A stretch of 64,000 bases of DNA from positions 23,963,254 to 24,027,253 of the forward strand of contig NC_021681.1 of NCBI RefSeq assembly GCF_000247815.1. The letters are read 5' to 3'. Both the position numbers and the translations under genes were made by a program. The stretch comes from Ficedula albicollis. Lineage: Eukaryota; Chordata; Aves; Passeriformes; Muscicapidae. Positions 11,310-29,276 of this stretch are shown piece by piece. The notes beneath the pieces were generated by a model. That model worked only from the letters and a program-made list of their open reading frames with translations. It did not search any database and was not told the DNA's origin. Numbering within the stretch: position 1 is the first letter of the stretch; the number at the start of each line of letters is the position of its first letter.

Positions 11310-14034
11310 TAGGTGAAAATCACCCAGAGCAAGAGGTTTGCATCTCATCCTGGGCTGGGAGGCAGCTCTGTCACTAACCTGGAGCCTCAGCTCCTCCTCA
11401 AGATAATGGAAATCATTCTGGCACAGCAAAAATCCCTCTCTAAGCTCAGCAAATCCAGCATGCTGAGGTGTCCCAGGCCGGGGAGCCCTGTGCTCAGACG
11501 GGCTGGGGTGGGTTTGCCCTGATAAGGCTCTCACATGACGCTGCCTTTGGGCTGCCAGTGAAAGTCTGCAGATTAGTGTCCCCTGAAACCTCCCTAAGCT
11601 GCTCTAATGCCCTCAACATGTGCTTGCTGTGGCTCGCTGGGAAGGCTGCACGAGACAAAACATTAATCATTAGTGCAAAAATAGAATTTGTTTTTCTGAT
11701 TCCCGTTAGCGTGCGCTGCCCCGCCTGGGACGCGCCGCTGAGAACTTCACCCATTTCTCCAAAGTCTGGAAAAGAATTCGGAATGGGACCCTGCTCAAAA
11801 CTGCAAAATGAAGATGAGAAGCAAAAGATTTTTTACCTTTCTGTGTAATTGAAGCCAGCTGGCCTCCTCCTACCCTGCCTTGCAGTCATTTGCAGATATG
11901 CAAATGGAGGGAAGGAAACGGTGCTGTTTGCATCTGCATTGCACACCAGAAAACCAGGCTGTGCCTCTCTTCTCACAGGCTTGCAGCAGTTTTGCCATTC
12001 TGCTGCTTTTTTTTGATCCAGCTTAACAGTACAATGTGTTTTGGTTGTGTTTTTAAAATAAAGGAATCAGTCTCTACCTGAGCAACCCCCGTGTCTCTTT
12101 GACAACCTGAAAACTTTAACATCTACAGGGTTTTCAGGATGCAGAAGAGCAAGGAGAGGTGGGAGTGGAGCCCTGGCAGGGAGTTCCAGAGGGCCTCATC
12201 TCCCTCTTGTAGTTAAGCTGGAAAATTGTCAAAGTTTGAGGGACTCTACAATGGCCTTTACATAAGGCTGGCCCAAAATGGTTCCCTCAGGAATGGATTG
12301 TCCCAAAAAAACCTACTGCTTAAATGGCAAAATAAAAGATTACATTTTAAACAGCACAATTTCACAACTTAACAGTGCTCTATTTAAATATTAAATAAGC
12401 AAGAAAAAAGATTTTGCACTAAATCCCACCTAAAGTCCTGAGGAAGTTTCTGAAGCACAGAGCTGGTTTAGCAGGTGGGGTGCAACCCTAAAATCAGGTA
12501 GGGGATTATTTGGGGCAAATATCAAGGGTCAAATATTGGATCTGCCTCCGTGGCTTCTTCAGAAAAAAATAGGGAAAATGTCCTGTTGCAATTAGGAACC
12601 TTTGGGAGAACTACACTAAGAATTGAGCTGAATTTATTAGGCTCTGCCATGGAGTTGTAGGTATGAAGAGGGACAATCACAGGTAGATTCACACACTCTG
12701 ATCACTGGTTGGAAGCTTTTCTGTGTAAAGTTTTTGTTTCTTCAATATCCTGCATAGGGGGAATCCTTGGCACTCCCACAGTGCAAATTATTATTATTAT
12801 TAATCCTTATGTTAGAATATTTCCACCTTCAGAGTAACCTCTGTGGGAAAGTGCAGAAGCTTGCTGGGAGGTGAAAACAGCTGCTGTAAACCTATTTTCA
12901 TTGATTTTTTTTTTCTCCCTAAAAGGGTTAACACAATAAAACACAATTAGCCTTGAATTATCCTGGATTTGTTGGACATTTAGCTTGAAACATTAACATC
13001 ACCTTGGCTGCCCCCTTTGCAGTGGCACCATTTCACTCCAGCCTCTCACTCCATCCCTCAGCAAGGAGGGAAGGACAAATCAGACAGCACCAGCTCGAAA
13101 ATATGCTCAAGAATTTCGCAGCCTGATTGCTGCTGACCACCCAGAGGACAGGTGTGACACATATTTATGGGCTTGATTTTAAACCCATGTCCGTTCATTT
13201 CATTTATGAGCCCACCACATGTTTTATTTTGACAGTTCCACCGTGGTGTTCCTGCAGTCTTCTGGCCATAAACTGCTCACAGTGGGATGTGGAGCTTATT
13301 ATTTGGTGTGTAGGCACTGAGCACCCCACAAGCTGATGAACTATGGACAATTTATTCATTGGATTTTAAGCCCAGTTAAATCAACAGCTAAAAGAGAGCA
13401 TTGCTTGCACTCCCTGGAACTGCAAAGATTTGATATTACGAAAGTGGGGAGGAAATTGTAACAGATTTTACATTCCAACATTACACTCACGCCTAAGATT
13501 TTATCTCTGTTCAGGAATCCCAGCGCTCAGAGCTTGTTGTAAATCTGCTTATTTGAGATTTTTCCCCAAAGTTCTGGTTTCTGGAAGGTGGCTTCCCAAG
13601 GAGCTGGGATTTCCCAGCTACCCAGCCAGCCAGAGAGAGAAGGATGGTGCAGAAGGAGAAAAAAGGAATGCAAAATAAAAACCCTAAACACAAGAAGCTC
13701 GAAAAATTGAAGATATGCAAAAATAATCCAAGAATGCAGGTGTGCAGGCTTGTGGGTGTTTGTGCATCCATGGATCCTTGTATATAATTCCCAGATGATG
13801 ATTTTAGCCAATTCCAGGAATTCAGGGCCTGGATACAAAATGCCCAGAGCATGACTTAGCCATGCTGATCTAGAAACCTTCAATTCTTTCATGCTACATT
13901 TTCTAGGTTCAATTGGAACCTGGCTCTAAATCTGCTTTTTACTGGCTTTTCCTTCTGTGTTTATTGACAATACATTTATTTTAAGGAGTGTAGTGTATGA
14001 TCACAAACAATTTGTCCCTCAACAAGAACAGCCA
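11310..14034. other. Intergenic, no gene seen
   Basis: Non-coding. The segment 11630-11720 (containing cattaatcattagtgcaaaa) is compact and non-repetitive, and could be a conserved element. Otherwise nothing supportable. Confidence 0.5.
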
Positions 14035-14262
14035 CAGGATTGTGGGGTTGTGACATCCTTAGCCAGTCTCTGCCATCCTCTCCATGACAAACATCTTTCT
14101 AATATCTGATATCAATCTTCCTAGTTTCAAATTAAGACCAATTTCTTGTTCTCTTTCTGATGTTATTTATAAAGAGCAAAGTGTTCCCTTTATTTTTCAA
14201 TGTATTTTTGTATAATTCAAAAGTATTTTCATGTTCCTTCCATTCAGAATTATTCTAAATTA
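14035..14262 (-). mobile_element. Old CR1-like LINE fragment (antisense)
   Basis: The order of landmarks (tgccatcctctccatgacaa, ctttctaatatctg, then aaattaagaccaatttcttg) matches the antisense 3' part of ancient CR1 elements. It is strongly diverged, so the boundaries are approximate. Confidence 0.45.
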
Positions 14263-15074
14263 CTCTTTCCTGGGTGAGTCTGACTTCCTAGACCTCTGAT
14301 TCTCTTTGTACATCCACATGTAATGACTCCCTGGATGCAGTGACCAGAAATGGCAGTTCCCAAAGTTCCTGGTGAAAGAAATTTGGTCTTTTGCAAAATT
14401 GCCAAAAACAACGGAATTTGAAAAGGAAAACCAGCAATTTTTCTCTATCAACAAAATTATATCAGAGAAGGAAACAGGGAACTCCTGCATGTAAAGTAGC
14501 CATGATATTTGATTTCTGATGGAAATTTCCAGGATTCCTGGCTGGTGGGAAAGAGGGAGAGCAGTTCTCTTCCAGAGATCACTTAGAGCTGGGGGCTGAG
14601 GAGGACACTCAGGTACCTCAGCTCCTTCTGGCTCTCACCATTTCATAATTTTAGCATAAGAAAAATTATATCTTAAGTGCCTGCTAATGAGTTAATGCAC
14701 CATGCACTGGAAACACAAGTATTGCAGTATTTGGTGTCGGGAGAGACCCACAAGTTCAGGCCCCAAATCTCCTTGGCCATTTTTACAGAGGTGCATTAGT
14801 CCACAGCTTCCATTAGGGGTAAGTGAGATGGGAGTGAGTCAGCTCATCTTGAACTTCCCAGCTGAGCCTGTTTTGGATAAAAGATCACCTCTGATTCCCA
14901 GCTTGGGCCTGCTGCAAAACTTTTGTCATTGGGAGCAAAAACAAAACTGGGGCAAGACTTGCAAGAGCAGAGATCATTGTCACCATCCCCTCCACGACTG
15001 CTGAACTTTTTCTAGGAGATTAAAATGACTTCATCTCACTGCCCCTGAACAATCCTAACTGTCCTCAAAGGGCA

Positions 15075-15500
15075 ATCACAGAATCCCAGGATGGTTTGGG
15101 TTGGAAGGGAGCTTAAAACCCATCCAGTGCCACCCCAGCCATGGCAGGGACTGCTCCCACTGTCCCAGCTGCTCCAAACTCCAATGTCCAACCCGGCCTT
15201 GGACACATCCAGGGATCCAGGGGCAGCCACAGCTGCTCTGGGCACCCTGAGCCAGGGTCTGCCACCCTCACAGGAAGGAACTCCTTCCTAATATCCCATC
15301 TAACCAGCTCTGAGTCAGTGGAAGCCATTCCTGTGTCCTGTCCCTCCATCCCTTGGAATTGTCTCTCTCCGTCTTTCCTGCAGCTCCTCCAGGCCACACT
15401 GAGGTCACCCCAAAACTCCTCCTCTCCAGGTGAGCACTTCCAGCCTTTCCTGGGAGCTGCTCCATCCCTCTGACCACCCTGGTGCCTCCTCTGAGCCATG
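15075..15500 (-). mobile_element. CR1 LINE 3' region (antisense)
   Basis: Begins tcacagaatcccaggatggt, then gggttggaagggagcttaaa. It continues through the typical antisense CR1 order: ccatccagtgccacccc, ccttggacacatccaggg, ctccttcctaatatccc, and the cctgcagctcctccaggcc region. At about 425 bp it is the longest CR1 copy in the window. Confidence 0.88.
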
Positions 15501-16395
15501 CAGGGAGTGGTGCTGCTGGGATCTTAGGAAAAGGAGGAGAGAGGGAAGTGGAGAAGTGACAGCAGTAAACAGAAAATTCTGGCACCACTGGACTGAACGG
15601 AAATGGCACCATTGACATCACTAAAAGTAGGCTCAAGTCTGATCTGAAAAGCAATTTAGAGTATGAGCTTTTCTTTCCAAATGAGCAGTAAGTGCCTCCC
15701 TTCACCCAGGACTCGGTGCTTGCTGCTACATTTGAAATGGATTGGCTGTATGGCCCAGTCCTGGGGAATTGCCCTAGCATGATCTCGTCTGGCTCCTGTT
15801 TCTAATTCTGGCAACTCTAAATCCAGATGCCCTGGAAATCCAGGCTGTTGCTCGCAGCACATACTGGAGGCTAATCTCCATTTTTGTGTACTCAGGCAAA
15901 ATCCAGGAACTGGGATGTATGGAAGATTAGCCCACAAGGTGAAAAGGAAAGGAAACCAAAGGAGAAATTGCAATAGAAAATGTCCACATGCAGAGTGTGG
16001 AGGCGTCAAAATAAACCACAACCATTACTCCACGTCAGGAATTCAAGCAGTATTTTTGCATTACCTAAGATTTTTCCGATGGGAACAATGAAGTTTCCAT
16101 CTGAAGGTGTGCCCTGCCACCAGGGTCTGTGGGCAGTGGATGGAGAGATTCTGAAAGCACAGTTCCAAGTCCACGCTCTTCCTTTGTGTGGTCCATGTTC
16201 AGCCTCATTTAGGACATTGAAACCCCCACTTGGGCTGCCAGGTGACAAGAAGTCTCTCTGCTGAACAAAAAGGGCTAAAAAGGATGCAGGAAGCTGTGAT
16301 GGAGGAAAGGAGGTTGTGGATAGATGGAGGTCGGGCTCTTCTTCCATGTACCAGGTCACAGAACAAGAAGAAACAGCTTTAGTTGTGCCAGGAGG
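15501..16395. other. Intergenic, no gene seen
   Basis: Non-coding sequence between two CR1 copies of opposite orientation. No supportable feature. Confidence 0.5.
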
Positions 16396-16591
16396 GGTTT
16401 AGATGGGATATTGTGGAGAATTTCTTCACCAAAAAGTGTTGTCAAGCACTGCTCAGGGCATCACCATTCCTGGAACTGAGTTTAAAATGTCCTGATGTCC
16501 ATTAGGGACATGGTTTAGTGCTGGGTTAATGGCTGGGCTCGATGATCTTAGAGATCTTTTCCAAGCTAAGTGGTTCCACGATTCTGGGATG
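16396..16591 (+). mobile_element. CR1 LINE 3' end (sense)
   Basis: Carries the sense CR1 landmarks in order: agaatttcttcacc, gttgtcaagcactgctcagg, gggacatggtttagtgctgg, gctcgatgatcttagagatc and ttttccaagc, ending at cacgattctggga. Confidence 0.88.
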
Positions 16592-19200
16592 TGGCTGCCT
16601 CCGTGAAGGATGGGGAGGGCTGGGGGAGCCCTCTCAGGGCTGGAGGGGGGCTCATAAATCTCAGTTTTTGTGGGAACACATTGCCCTGAGGGCCTTGGAT
16701 CCGTGCATGAAATTCCAGCTGCTGCCAGAAGAAGCTGTGCCTGCCCACCCAGGGCTGTGAATCATGCCAGGAAAGGCTGAGGAGAAGCTCATATATAAGT
16801 GGAGTGTGGAGTTTTTTTGACACTGGCTATAATAAATATCAGCACATTTAGGAAAAAAAAAAAAAAATCAGTGGGCTTAAAGGGAGAAAAAAAGCTACAG
16901 CTGAGTGTGGATCACTAGAAGGAAATATCCAAGGCTGTTGAAACATTAGATAAAAAACTGATCTTGAAATGTCAGGAATCAGTGAGGATAACAACTGTCA
17001 ATTTTGGCCAATAAAACGTCCCTTTTATTTTGCCTACTTTTCTCTTTTATTTTTAATAGCTATCCATTAAAAACGCTGCACTCACAATTTGCTGGGATTT
17101 GTGGTTCTGTTTTAATGCTCTCTATTAGCTCTTCCCTCCTTTCCTTTTAATATTTACACATATAATCAAATGCTGGGCAAAATATCTCTGCTGGAAAAAA
17201 AAAAAATCCCATGAGTGTAAACCAATTACAAATAACTTGCTACTGAGGGCATGGCTGGGCTTTCTGTGCTGCTCCAGTGTCCCATTGAGTTTCAAGTACC
17301 TGAGGACACTTTTATATTAGAAATAATCCATGTTAATATCATTTGGTGCATTGTTACATCAGAAAATAGCGCAACTGTCCTGGGAAAAAAAAAATCAAGT
17401 TATGCCTTAATAAATAACTGATAATGAGGGGACTAAGAAAAAATGGTGGCCAGGAGCATCAGATTGACATAAACTTCTTCAGCCTGAAGATTCCAGCTGG
17501 AAAAGCCCAGTTTAAATTAAAAAATTCCTACACTTCCTCCATTTCATGTGCACCCACCAATGCTTATGCAGCTCAAATAATCCGTGCCTGTACTTTATAT
17601 CTGGTGTGGCAAACGCCAGCAGTGTATGGAAAACAGGATCCAGCCTTCAGCAGAGCAGCCAGAATGGGATGGAGGGACCTCAGCAGCACCTGAGCCTTGG
17701 GCTGAGCTCTCCCAGTGCAAACAGGACCCTCCAGCAGTCAGGGAAACCTCTGTGGTGGCTTTAGGGGGACTGGACAACACCCTGCATGCAATTTGGGACC
17801 CCTGGCAGTGAGGTTGTGCTGATACAGCAGCAGGAGATGTCATGGTCCCTAAAACACCACTGGGACAACATGACAGAGATTTAACAGAAATAGTCTCTTC
17901 CAGAGAGCAGCTAGAGGTAAATTCCAGCTGATGATTATGCTTCTCTGTCTGTGTTTGATAAATTAATTAAGGAACAGGGAGGGAATAAGAAAAGTGAAGC
18001 CTCATAAACTGCTTCACTAACTGCTGCACAGAGAAGACTCTCAATTATGATTTTCCTCCACCAAGATTTTCAAAAACACCAACATTCCTTCTTCTTCTTA
18101 AATAATTTCTAATGTAGAATCACAAGGATATTTGAAAGGCTCCTTAAAAATAAAAGGGGCAGGGGAACCTCAATATTGGATATGAAGACACTGTGTAATA
18201 CAGAAATCCCATGGGGACAAGGAGAGGGGTCATCAGAGCAGGGAAGGAGGTTAAGCTGAGCTTGGAGCCCAGACTAATGGCATGAGCAGAGCCAGCCTGT
18301 GCAGATGGGAGTGTTTCTCCCCAGGGCCACTCTCAGTGTGCTGGAGAGTCCAGCTCTGTGTTCTGCACAGATCTGGCCTTCCCAAAATTCCAGGATTTCC
18401 ATCTTCCACTGAGGAGGCCCCCAAGGCAGGGAGAGGCAAGGGAAATTCCTCCTGAGCCTACCAGGGATCAAGGAGCAGCACGTCCCACTGGGGCCTCCCT
18501 GCTCCCCTGCCACCCTGGGCTGCCCACTGCTTCTCTGACTGCCCAGCAGGCTTGGCCAGGGCTTTTGGGCAGAAATGCAGCTGGAGCTGTGTCCAAACCC
18601 TCCCAGCAGCTCCAAACTACTCCCGACCTTAACAAAGCACAGCGAGCTGGGAAGCAGCTCCCATTTGTAATAATTACAGCAGAGCTTCCCTCGCCCTTGC
18701 ACTATTTATTGCTTCTGCCCTTGCCATGGATTGCTGGAGACAGAGAGACTGTTAAAGCCCAGAGTATTTCTTTCTGGACGAGGGTGAGCTTTGGGAGAAA
18801 ATTCCCTCTTTTCTCTTCACCATTGGCACTTCTGCTGGGAAGGGAAGGGAAGGGGAGGGAGGGGAGGGAGGGGATGGTTCCCCCTGCTGCAGGCTGCCTG
18901 GAGCACTCAGTGCCTGCTGAGCAGGGATTGCAGTGGGGGGAACACTCTCCTCTGGTGGAAACAGAGCCTTGTAAGGATATTTCTGCAGGGTACAATAATT
19001 GCCCAAGTATCCCCCTCTAAGTTGGGTCTCCCTCCCTTATTCCCACAAGAAAAGATGAATTTCAGTGATGACAACTGAGGCTGGCAAGAGGCAGCCAAAG
19101 GGCACCTGCCAGCTCCCACCCTGCTGACAGCATCCCCACAGCTCCAGGAGGGGCTCTGGCTCGCTTGCCAATAATAATAATTATCATTAATAACCGAGTG
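16592..19200. other. Intergenic, no gene seen
   Basis: Non-coding. A G-rich tract at 18836-18875 (aagggaaggggagggagggg and following) has the spacing of a potential G-quadruplex. Overlapping open frames at 18270-19120 have no recognisable homology. Confidence 0.5.
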
Positions 19201-19910
19201 ACGTCCTAATCTTGGTTACATCAGCCGTACCCTTCTGTGGAGCTGCTGCCAGTCACACTCACAGCGGTCCTGTCCCCAGCAGGGCGTGTGGAGCAGACAC
19301 ACAAGGGCCGGGAGCTGCTGTGGCTGCGGGGAGAGATGCTGGGGATGGCCCGCGGTGACTCCTGCCTCCTGGCCGAGGGGACAAGGGGACATGGCCTGGA
19401 CAAACCCCGGGAGAGCCGCCTCTCTGTGGCGATTTGAGTCTCCTCAGCCCTCCGGGAAACTGCGGGGGCATAAGGGATGGAAAGGGAGGTGCGGGGTCAT
19501 TCTCTTCCTCCTGCCCCGGGGCATCCCGCGGGGCTGTCCCGTGTCACGGGGGTGTCCGTGTGTCCCCGGCGGGATGTCTGTCCATCCCCGCATCCTCCCT
19601 GGTCCGCATTCCTGGGCCATCCCTCCCCAGCTCCCCTCTCCATCCCTCTCTTCTGTCAGCCCCTCTGCACAACCCGACGGCAGGAGCCCTGGCACGGAAA
19701 ACCAGTGATTTTCGGGGGCATTTGGGGAAAGTTGCAAGGTGGGGGCTCCCCCCGCGCACCCCGACCCCATCCATGGGGACGGGGGGGCTGAACCCCAAAC
19801 CCAGCGGGGTTCGCTCCCTCAGGTCGCTTTCCTGAGTTGCTGCCAAACCCGCCGCGCGAGCTTGTTGCGAGAACAAACTGTTGTGATTCCCCCTTTGGCC
19901 CCTTTTTTCC

Positions 19911-21357
<1,447 letters not shown>

Positions 21358-21450
21358 CGACCTGGAGCCGAGCGCGCCCCCTCCGTTTGTTCCCCTTCTT
21401 GAAGCTGATTTTCATGACGTGGAGGAGCCTGATCCAGGGCAGGAGCGGCA

Positions 21451-21564
21451 GCGCACACACACACACACACGCACACACGCGCACACACACACGGCCGCAC
21501 GGCCGCAGACACACAGACGGACGCGGACACACGGACACGCACACACCGCCCGCACCGCGCACGC
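21451..21564. repeat. Imperfect (CA)n tract
   Basis: CA-rich microsatellite (gcgcacacacacacacacac) grading into CG/CA interruptions within the GC-rich promoter region. Confidence 0.85.
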
Positions 21565-21636
21565 AGCGCACCCGCGCTCCGCCGCGCCCCGCGCCGCCGC
21601 TGCTGCCCGGAGAAGGCGGCGGCGGCGCTGGAGCCT

Positions 21637-21690
<54 letters not shown>
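21637..21690. other. Poly-G run 2 (54 bases), assembly artefact
   Basis: Fifty-four G flanked on both sides by the same 18-mer cggcggcgctggagcctg (21620-21637 and 21691-21708). The simplest reading is two contig ends that overlap but were joined through filler instead of being merged, so the true sequence probably has one copy and no G run. Confidence 0.93.
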
Positions 21691-22042
21691 CGGCGGCGCT
21701 GGAGCCTGCAGCAGCCCCTCTCCTCCCTCCTCCATTGAGTGTGCCAAACAGCAGCTCTGCATCCTAAAGAAGATCATTGAGGGGCTCATTGCATTCCCAG
21801 CACGTTTCAGGCTTGCTTCTTTTTTTTTTTTTTTTTCCTCCCTTTTTTTTTTTTTCCTTTTGCCTCAGCTTCAGCAGGAGTAGAGAGAGAGGGAGAGAGA
21901 GCCACAGTGAGGGAGAGGCAGAGAGAAACCAGCAATCTTTAAACTCGAGCTTTCTTTTTTTACCCCTTCCTTGCTTTTCCCTTTTTTTTCCTTTTTTTTT
22001 TTTTTTTTTGTAACGATGTGCTAAAATCTCTCCTGCAAACCG

Positions 22043-23670
22043 GTAAGTACAACCTTTCTGGATCCCTTTGTTTCCGCCTAGGGTCAAAGACACCCCCCTC
22101 TTCCAAAAAGAAGATATAATAATCCTCTTTATTTATTTTTTTATTTTTATTACAGCCCTTGCAGAAGAGAAAGAACTTAAGTGGCTAATATTTTGCAAAG
22201 GAGACTGAGAGATTGATACTGCAATATAGCTCTCGTCTCTCTCCCTTCTCCCCAATTAGATGCTGATTTTAATTGCAGAGGGTATTTCTCTTTTCGTGCT
22301 TTCAACCATCTCCTCTTTCCCACAGGGGAGGGTTTCATTTGCAAGTTGATCCTAAGGATTTCTGTCCCTCTGGTATTTCTCTCCCCTAAATGCATCTTTC
22401 TGCTCTTAAGTTTGCGGATGGGGGGCGATTTTTTCTAGTTCTTACACGAGGAAGGCAAAAAGGACCTTTTTATTGGGAGATTGAGACTGAAAGCAATGAT
22501 CGCTCCGAATCATTCTAATGGGCATTTCAGGGATTCAAGGAAGGCTGCATCACCACTGGTATTATTCCCATCCTTAGCGTCTCCCTGTGCCCATACATTT
22601 AAAATATCTGGTGAAAGGAAGGGTGAAACCATATGTTGAAGGAGCTGCATCTCATTAGGGCAGTATAATTTTCATCTGATTGGAGAAGAATGGTGTCTTC
22701 ATTCGCAGTCCTGTATAGTAGGATAGAGAATTTATCGGCTGGTAAGTGTCAAGGTATTTTTTTTTCTTCCACTTTCAGCTTTTTAACCGGGTCTCCTGCT
22801 TGGTCCTGGGGGCACAAAATGCCCTAATCCGAGGCAGGCTGAGCGTTTCAATCCTAGGTGCCTCTTCAGCTGTCACTTCCCTTTAGATCTGCTGATCGCA
22901 TGGGCATGTGCTTTAGAAAGATTAATCATCTCTAAACGCTTTAATCAGCTAAAATGACTAATATGTGGTGTGTATTTATCTGATAATATCCCGGTTGCAT
23001 TAATTCACCGGCGCATTTGCGAGGGGAAGATTTCCTTCCCAATCAGGGTGGTTAACCATTTACTCCGGTAAAGATACTGTGGGGATTTCTGAGGGGAACC
23101 GTTCTGCCGGGGACATCAGCAAACCTCGCACATTCCGTGGAACTCGCGTGTGGAATGCACCGAGCCGGGAGGGAGGGAGGGAGATTCAGGGGTGGAGGTT
23201 CAATAACTTCGGGAGTTTGCATGGATGAAGGATGTGGTGCGACACTGGAGGAATCTGCCCACACTTGGTGTGGTTCCCCCCCGGAGTCGAGGCGGGCTGT
23301 GATGGCTCCTGGGCTAGAATTGCAGCCGGGGACGAGATCCAGGCAGTTCCAAAGCCTGGGAGAAACGTGGAGAGACGCAACACGTTCGGTGTGCTCGTGG
23401 TGCTGTGTGGGGCTGCATGTGCTGTCCTCTTTATAGGTGGCATTTACCACGGGGAGGGGAGCTGTCGCGTGATGGAGCCGTCTAACATCTCTCCAGTATA
23501 AATCAGGGCAAGGCTCGCCCAGCCAACACCCCTGGAGTTGGTTGGGAACGTCTGCCCAACAATTGCTGAACTTTCCAGGAGCCCGACATGAGGCCAGCAG
23601 GTAGGGGCTTAGGAAAAAGGAGAGGGGCAGGGCAGAAATACTGAAATCTGTGTTTCTCTTCCCCTTGCAG
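22043..23670 (+). other. Inferred SLITRK3 5'UTR intron
   Basis: Bounded by gtaagt at 22043 and ttgcag ending 23670 (1628 bp). It contains no convincing coding frame. Parts (22880-23060) are AT-rich with ATTAATCA-type motifs and might be regulatory. Confidence 0.45.
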
Positions 23671-23691
23671 TTTTGTAAACATCAACAAATG

Positions 23692-26886
<3,195 letters not shown>

Positions 26887-27254
26887 CCGCCGCCCCGCCG
26901 CCCGCCCGGCCCCGCCGCCCGCGAGCAGAGCATACAGCTGTGCGCTCTGCCCCGCCAGATGTGCGCGCTGCGGGGCAGGGCCCTTCTCAGATCAGTAATC
27001 GACGAAGTGCCTTCGCAGACTTTTGCCAGCAGATGTTAATCAATCATTATTTTTTATACTGAAACTGAGACTTTGACTGTGCCATGTCTAAAGGTATATT
27101 ATTATTATTATATTATTATTATTATTATCGGGGATCTTTGTATTGATCCTGATTAAGTAAATTCTATGTGTGTCTCTTTCTCTCTTTTTTTTTTCTTTTC
27201 CCTTTTCTTTTATTTCTTTATTCTTGTTGTTTGTTTTGTTCGTTGGCTTTTTTT

Positions 27255-27293
<39 letters not shown>

Positions 27294-27766
27294 GTTGGCA
27301 GTAAACTTCCTCGATGTTTTCCCTTGGAGGGGAGGGGGAGGGAAGATGGCATTTTCTGGCCTGCTTTCTTCTTGCCCATCATGGCACAGATTCTGTACAT
27401 TTATTTAAAAGAGGAAAAAAAAAATAATAATGCAAAGAAGCAAACGAGCGCAGTTTGCTGCATGCCTGGAAACTGCAAGAGGGAAGGGAGGGGAGGGTCT
27501 TGCTCGAATGTCTCACTCTTGTCTCTCTCCCTCCCTCGCACGCACACTCGTCACCCTGACCCTCCGCGCACCCCCCGGCAGCCCAGCCCCTCCAGGGGGG
27601 CTCCGGGGCCGCGGGGGGAATCCCGGGGGCGATCCCGGGGGCTGGGGGAAGCCACCCGGAGCCGAGCAGCCCAAAGGATGTCACCACGTGGCGCGCACAC
27701 CTAGGGGATGCTCAGTGACACTTCATCATGACGCCATGGTTTTTTGGAGGACATCCGCACTTTCCT

Positions 27767-27772
27767 AATAAA
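27767..27772 (+). promoter_or_regulatory. Candidate polyadenylation signal (proximal)
   Basis: AATAAA within tttcctaataaaagcgacat, about 880 bases after the SLITRK3 stop codon. Confidence 0.5.
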
Positions 27773-28013
27773 AGCGACATGCAAATATACAAAGAAAGAA
27801 AAAAAGAAAATCAAAAGCTAATGGGCACCTCTCACTAACAGCTTTGTAGGAAGCACTTTTAATGTTTTCTCTCATGCACCCATACACGCACACACGCACA
27901 CACACACAAAGGTACAACAATGTGCATATATTTATTCTGTAATTTCAAGTGAATATAAATTGTAAAGGTAATGTTTAATCATTGTACAGTGATGCGTCTG
28001 GTATAGCTTTCCT

Positions 28014-28019
28014 AATAAA
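28014..28019 (+). promoter_or_regulatory. Candidate polyadenylation signal (distal)
   Basis: AATAAA within gctttcctaataaaacgtgg, preceded by AT-rich 3'UTR-like sequence and followed by a 13-base G tract (28024-28036). It is the more likely main 3' end of SLITRK3. Confidence 0.55.
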
Positions 28020-28059
28020 ACGTGGGGGGGGGGGGGATAAAACGTTTTGAAAAAAAATG

Positions 28060-28107
28060 CATATATATATATATATATATACACCCTCAAATATATATAT
28101 ATATATA
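28060..28107. repeat. Two (AT)n microsatellites
   Basis: Two alternating AT tracts separated by acaccctcaa, just downstream of the SLITRK3 3'UTR. Confidence 0.9.
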
Positions 28108-28613
28108 GGAATACAAAGCTTGAACCTGAAACTTCAGCTTCCCCTTCAGAGATTTCCTTCCCCCCCATAACCTTGAACGCTATTTTATTAATAACAGTTC
28201 GATGCACTGTGATGTTAACAGAGGGGAAAAAAAAAAAGCCCTGTACAGCGTCTCTTGCCAAGATACCACCCGAGACTGTCACAAATCCGATTTGCGATCT
28301 CTATCCCTGCCGCACTGCCCTGACAGTTAAAAATATCGGGGAAATTGGGAGCGCATCCCTCCGGAGCGCTGCTTCCCGGCCTGCCGGAGGCACCGGGAGG
28401 CACCGCAGGGATGCTGGCGGTGCTGGCAGCGGGGTGAGCACTCACGGAGCTCCGGAGCGGGGATTCAAACCGCATTCCCAGTTTGGAATGGGGGGGATGC
28501 GATCTGGGAAAGCAAAGCATCCTTTGTCCCGCTCCCGCTGCAAGCGGAGCCTGACCAAAGACCGAGGGATTTCCGTGCCCGGGCGGGTCCCGGTTGGTAT
28601 CTTGTCCGCCTTG

Positions 28614-28850
28614 GTGTCTTGTCCCCGGTGCTGTCCCCTTGTCCCCGGTGCTGTCCCCTTTGTCCCCGTGCTGTCCCTTTGTCCCCATGCTGTCCCCTTG
28701 TCCCGGTGCTGTCCCTTTGTCCCCGTGCTGTCCCTTTGTCCCCATGCTGTCCCCTTGTCCCGGTGCTGTCCCTTTGTCCCCGTGCTGTCCCTTTGTCCCC
28801 ATGCTGTCCCCTTGTCCCCGGTGCTGTCCCTTTGTCCGCCGCTCCCGCTG
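28614..28850. repeat. C-rich minisatellite with 19-bp unit and 57-bp higher-order period
   Basis: Repeats of the gtccccatgctgtcccctt type. The catgctg variant starts at 28681, 28738 and 28795, a 57-bp period made of three 19-bp units. It runs almost directly into poly-G run 4, so the array probably continues into the unresolved part. 57 is divisible by 3, which explains the long meaningless open frames. Confidence 0.9.
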
Positions 28851-28857
28851 TTCGTCC

Positions 28858-29233
<376 letters not shown>

Positions 29234-29276
29234 CCCCGCGGGTCCCGGGCCGGGAGCGGAGCGCGGCCCCGCGCGG

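Larger units (their letters stand above)
26887..28035 (+). other. SLITRK3: SLITRK3 3'UTR
   Basis: Starts GC-rich after the TGA (26884-26886) and becomes AT-rich. It contains an (ATT)n tract (27096-27128), a T-rich run (27248-27291) and CA repeats near 27885-27908. It ends near two polyadenylation signals. The 3' limit is inferred from the second AATAAA. Confidence 0.6.

Noticed and set aside
18836..18875. G-rich tract as a functional G-quadruplex
   Set aside because: The pattern fits loosely, but there is no gene or promoter context close enough to argue function.
18274..19120. Overlapping frames up to 220 residues
   Set aside because: Low-complexity Pro/Gly/Ser-rich content, no splice-bounded exon pattern and no homology recognised.
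23650..23691. Extended SLITRK3 start (MFLFPLQFCKHQQ...)
   Set aside because: The extension runs through the pyrimidine tract and AG of the splice acceptor ending at 23670. The family start MKPS at 23692 (or the ATG directly before it) fits better.
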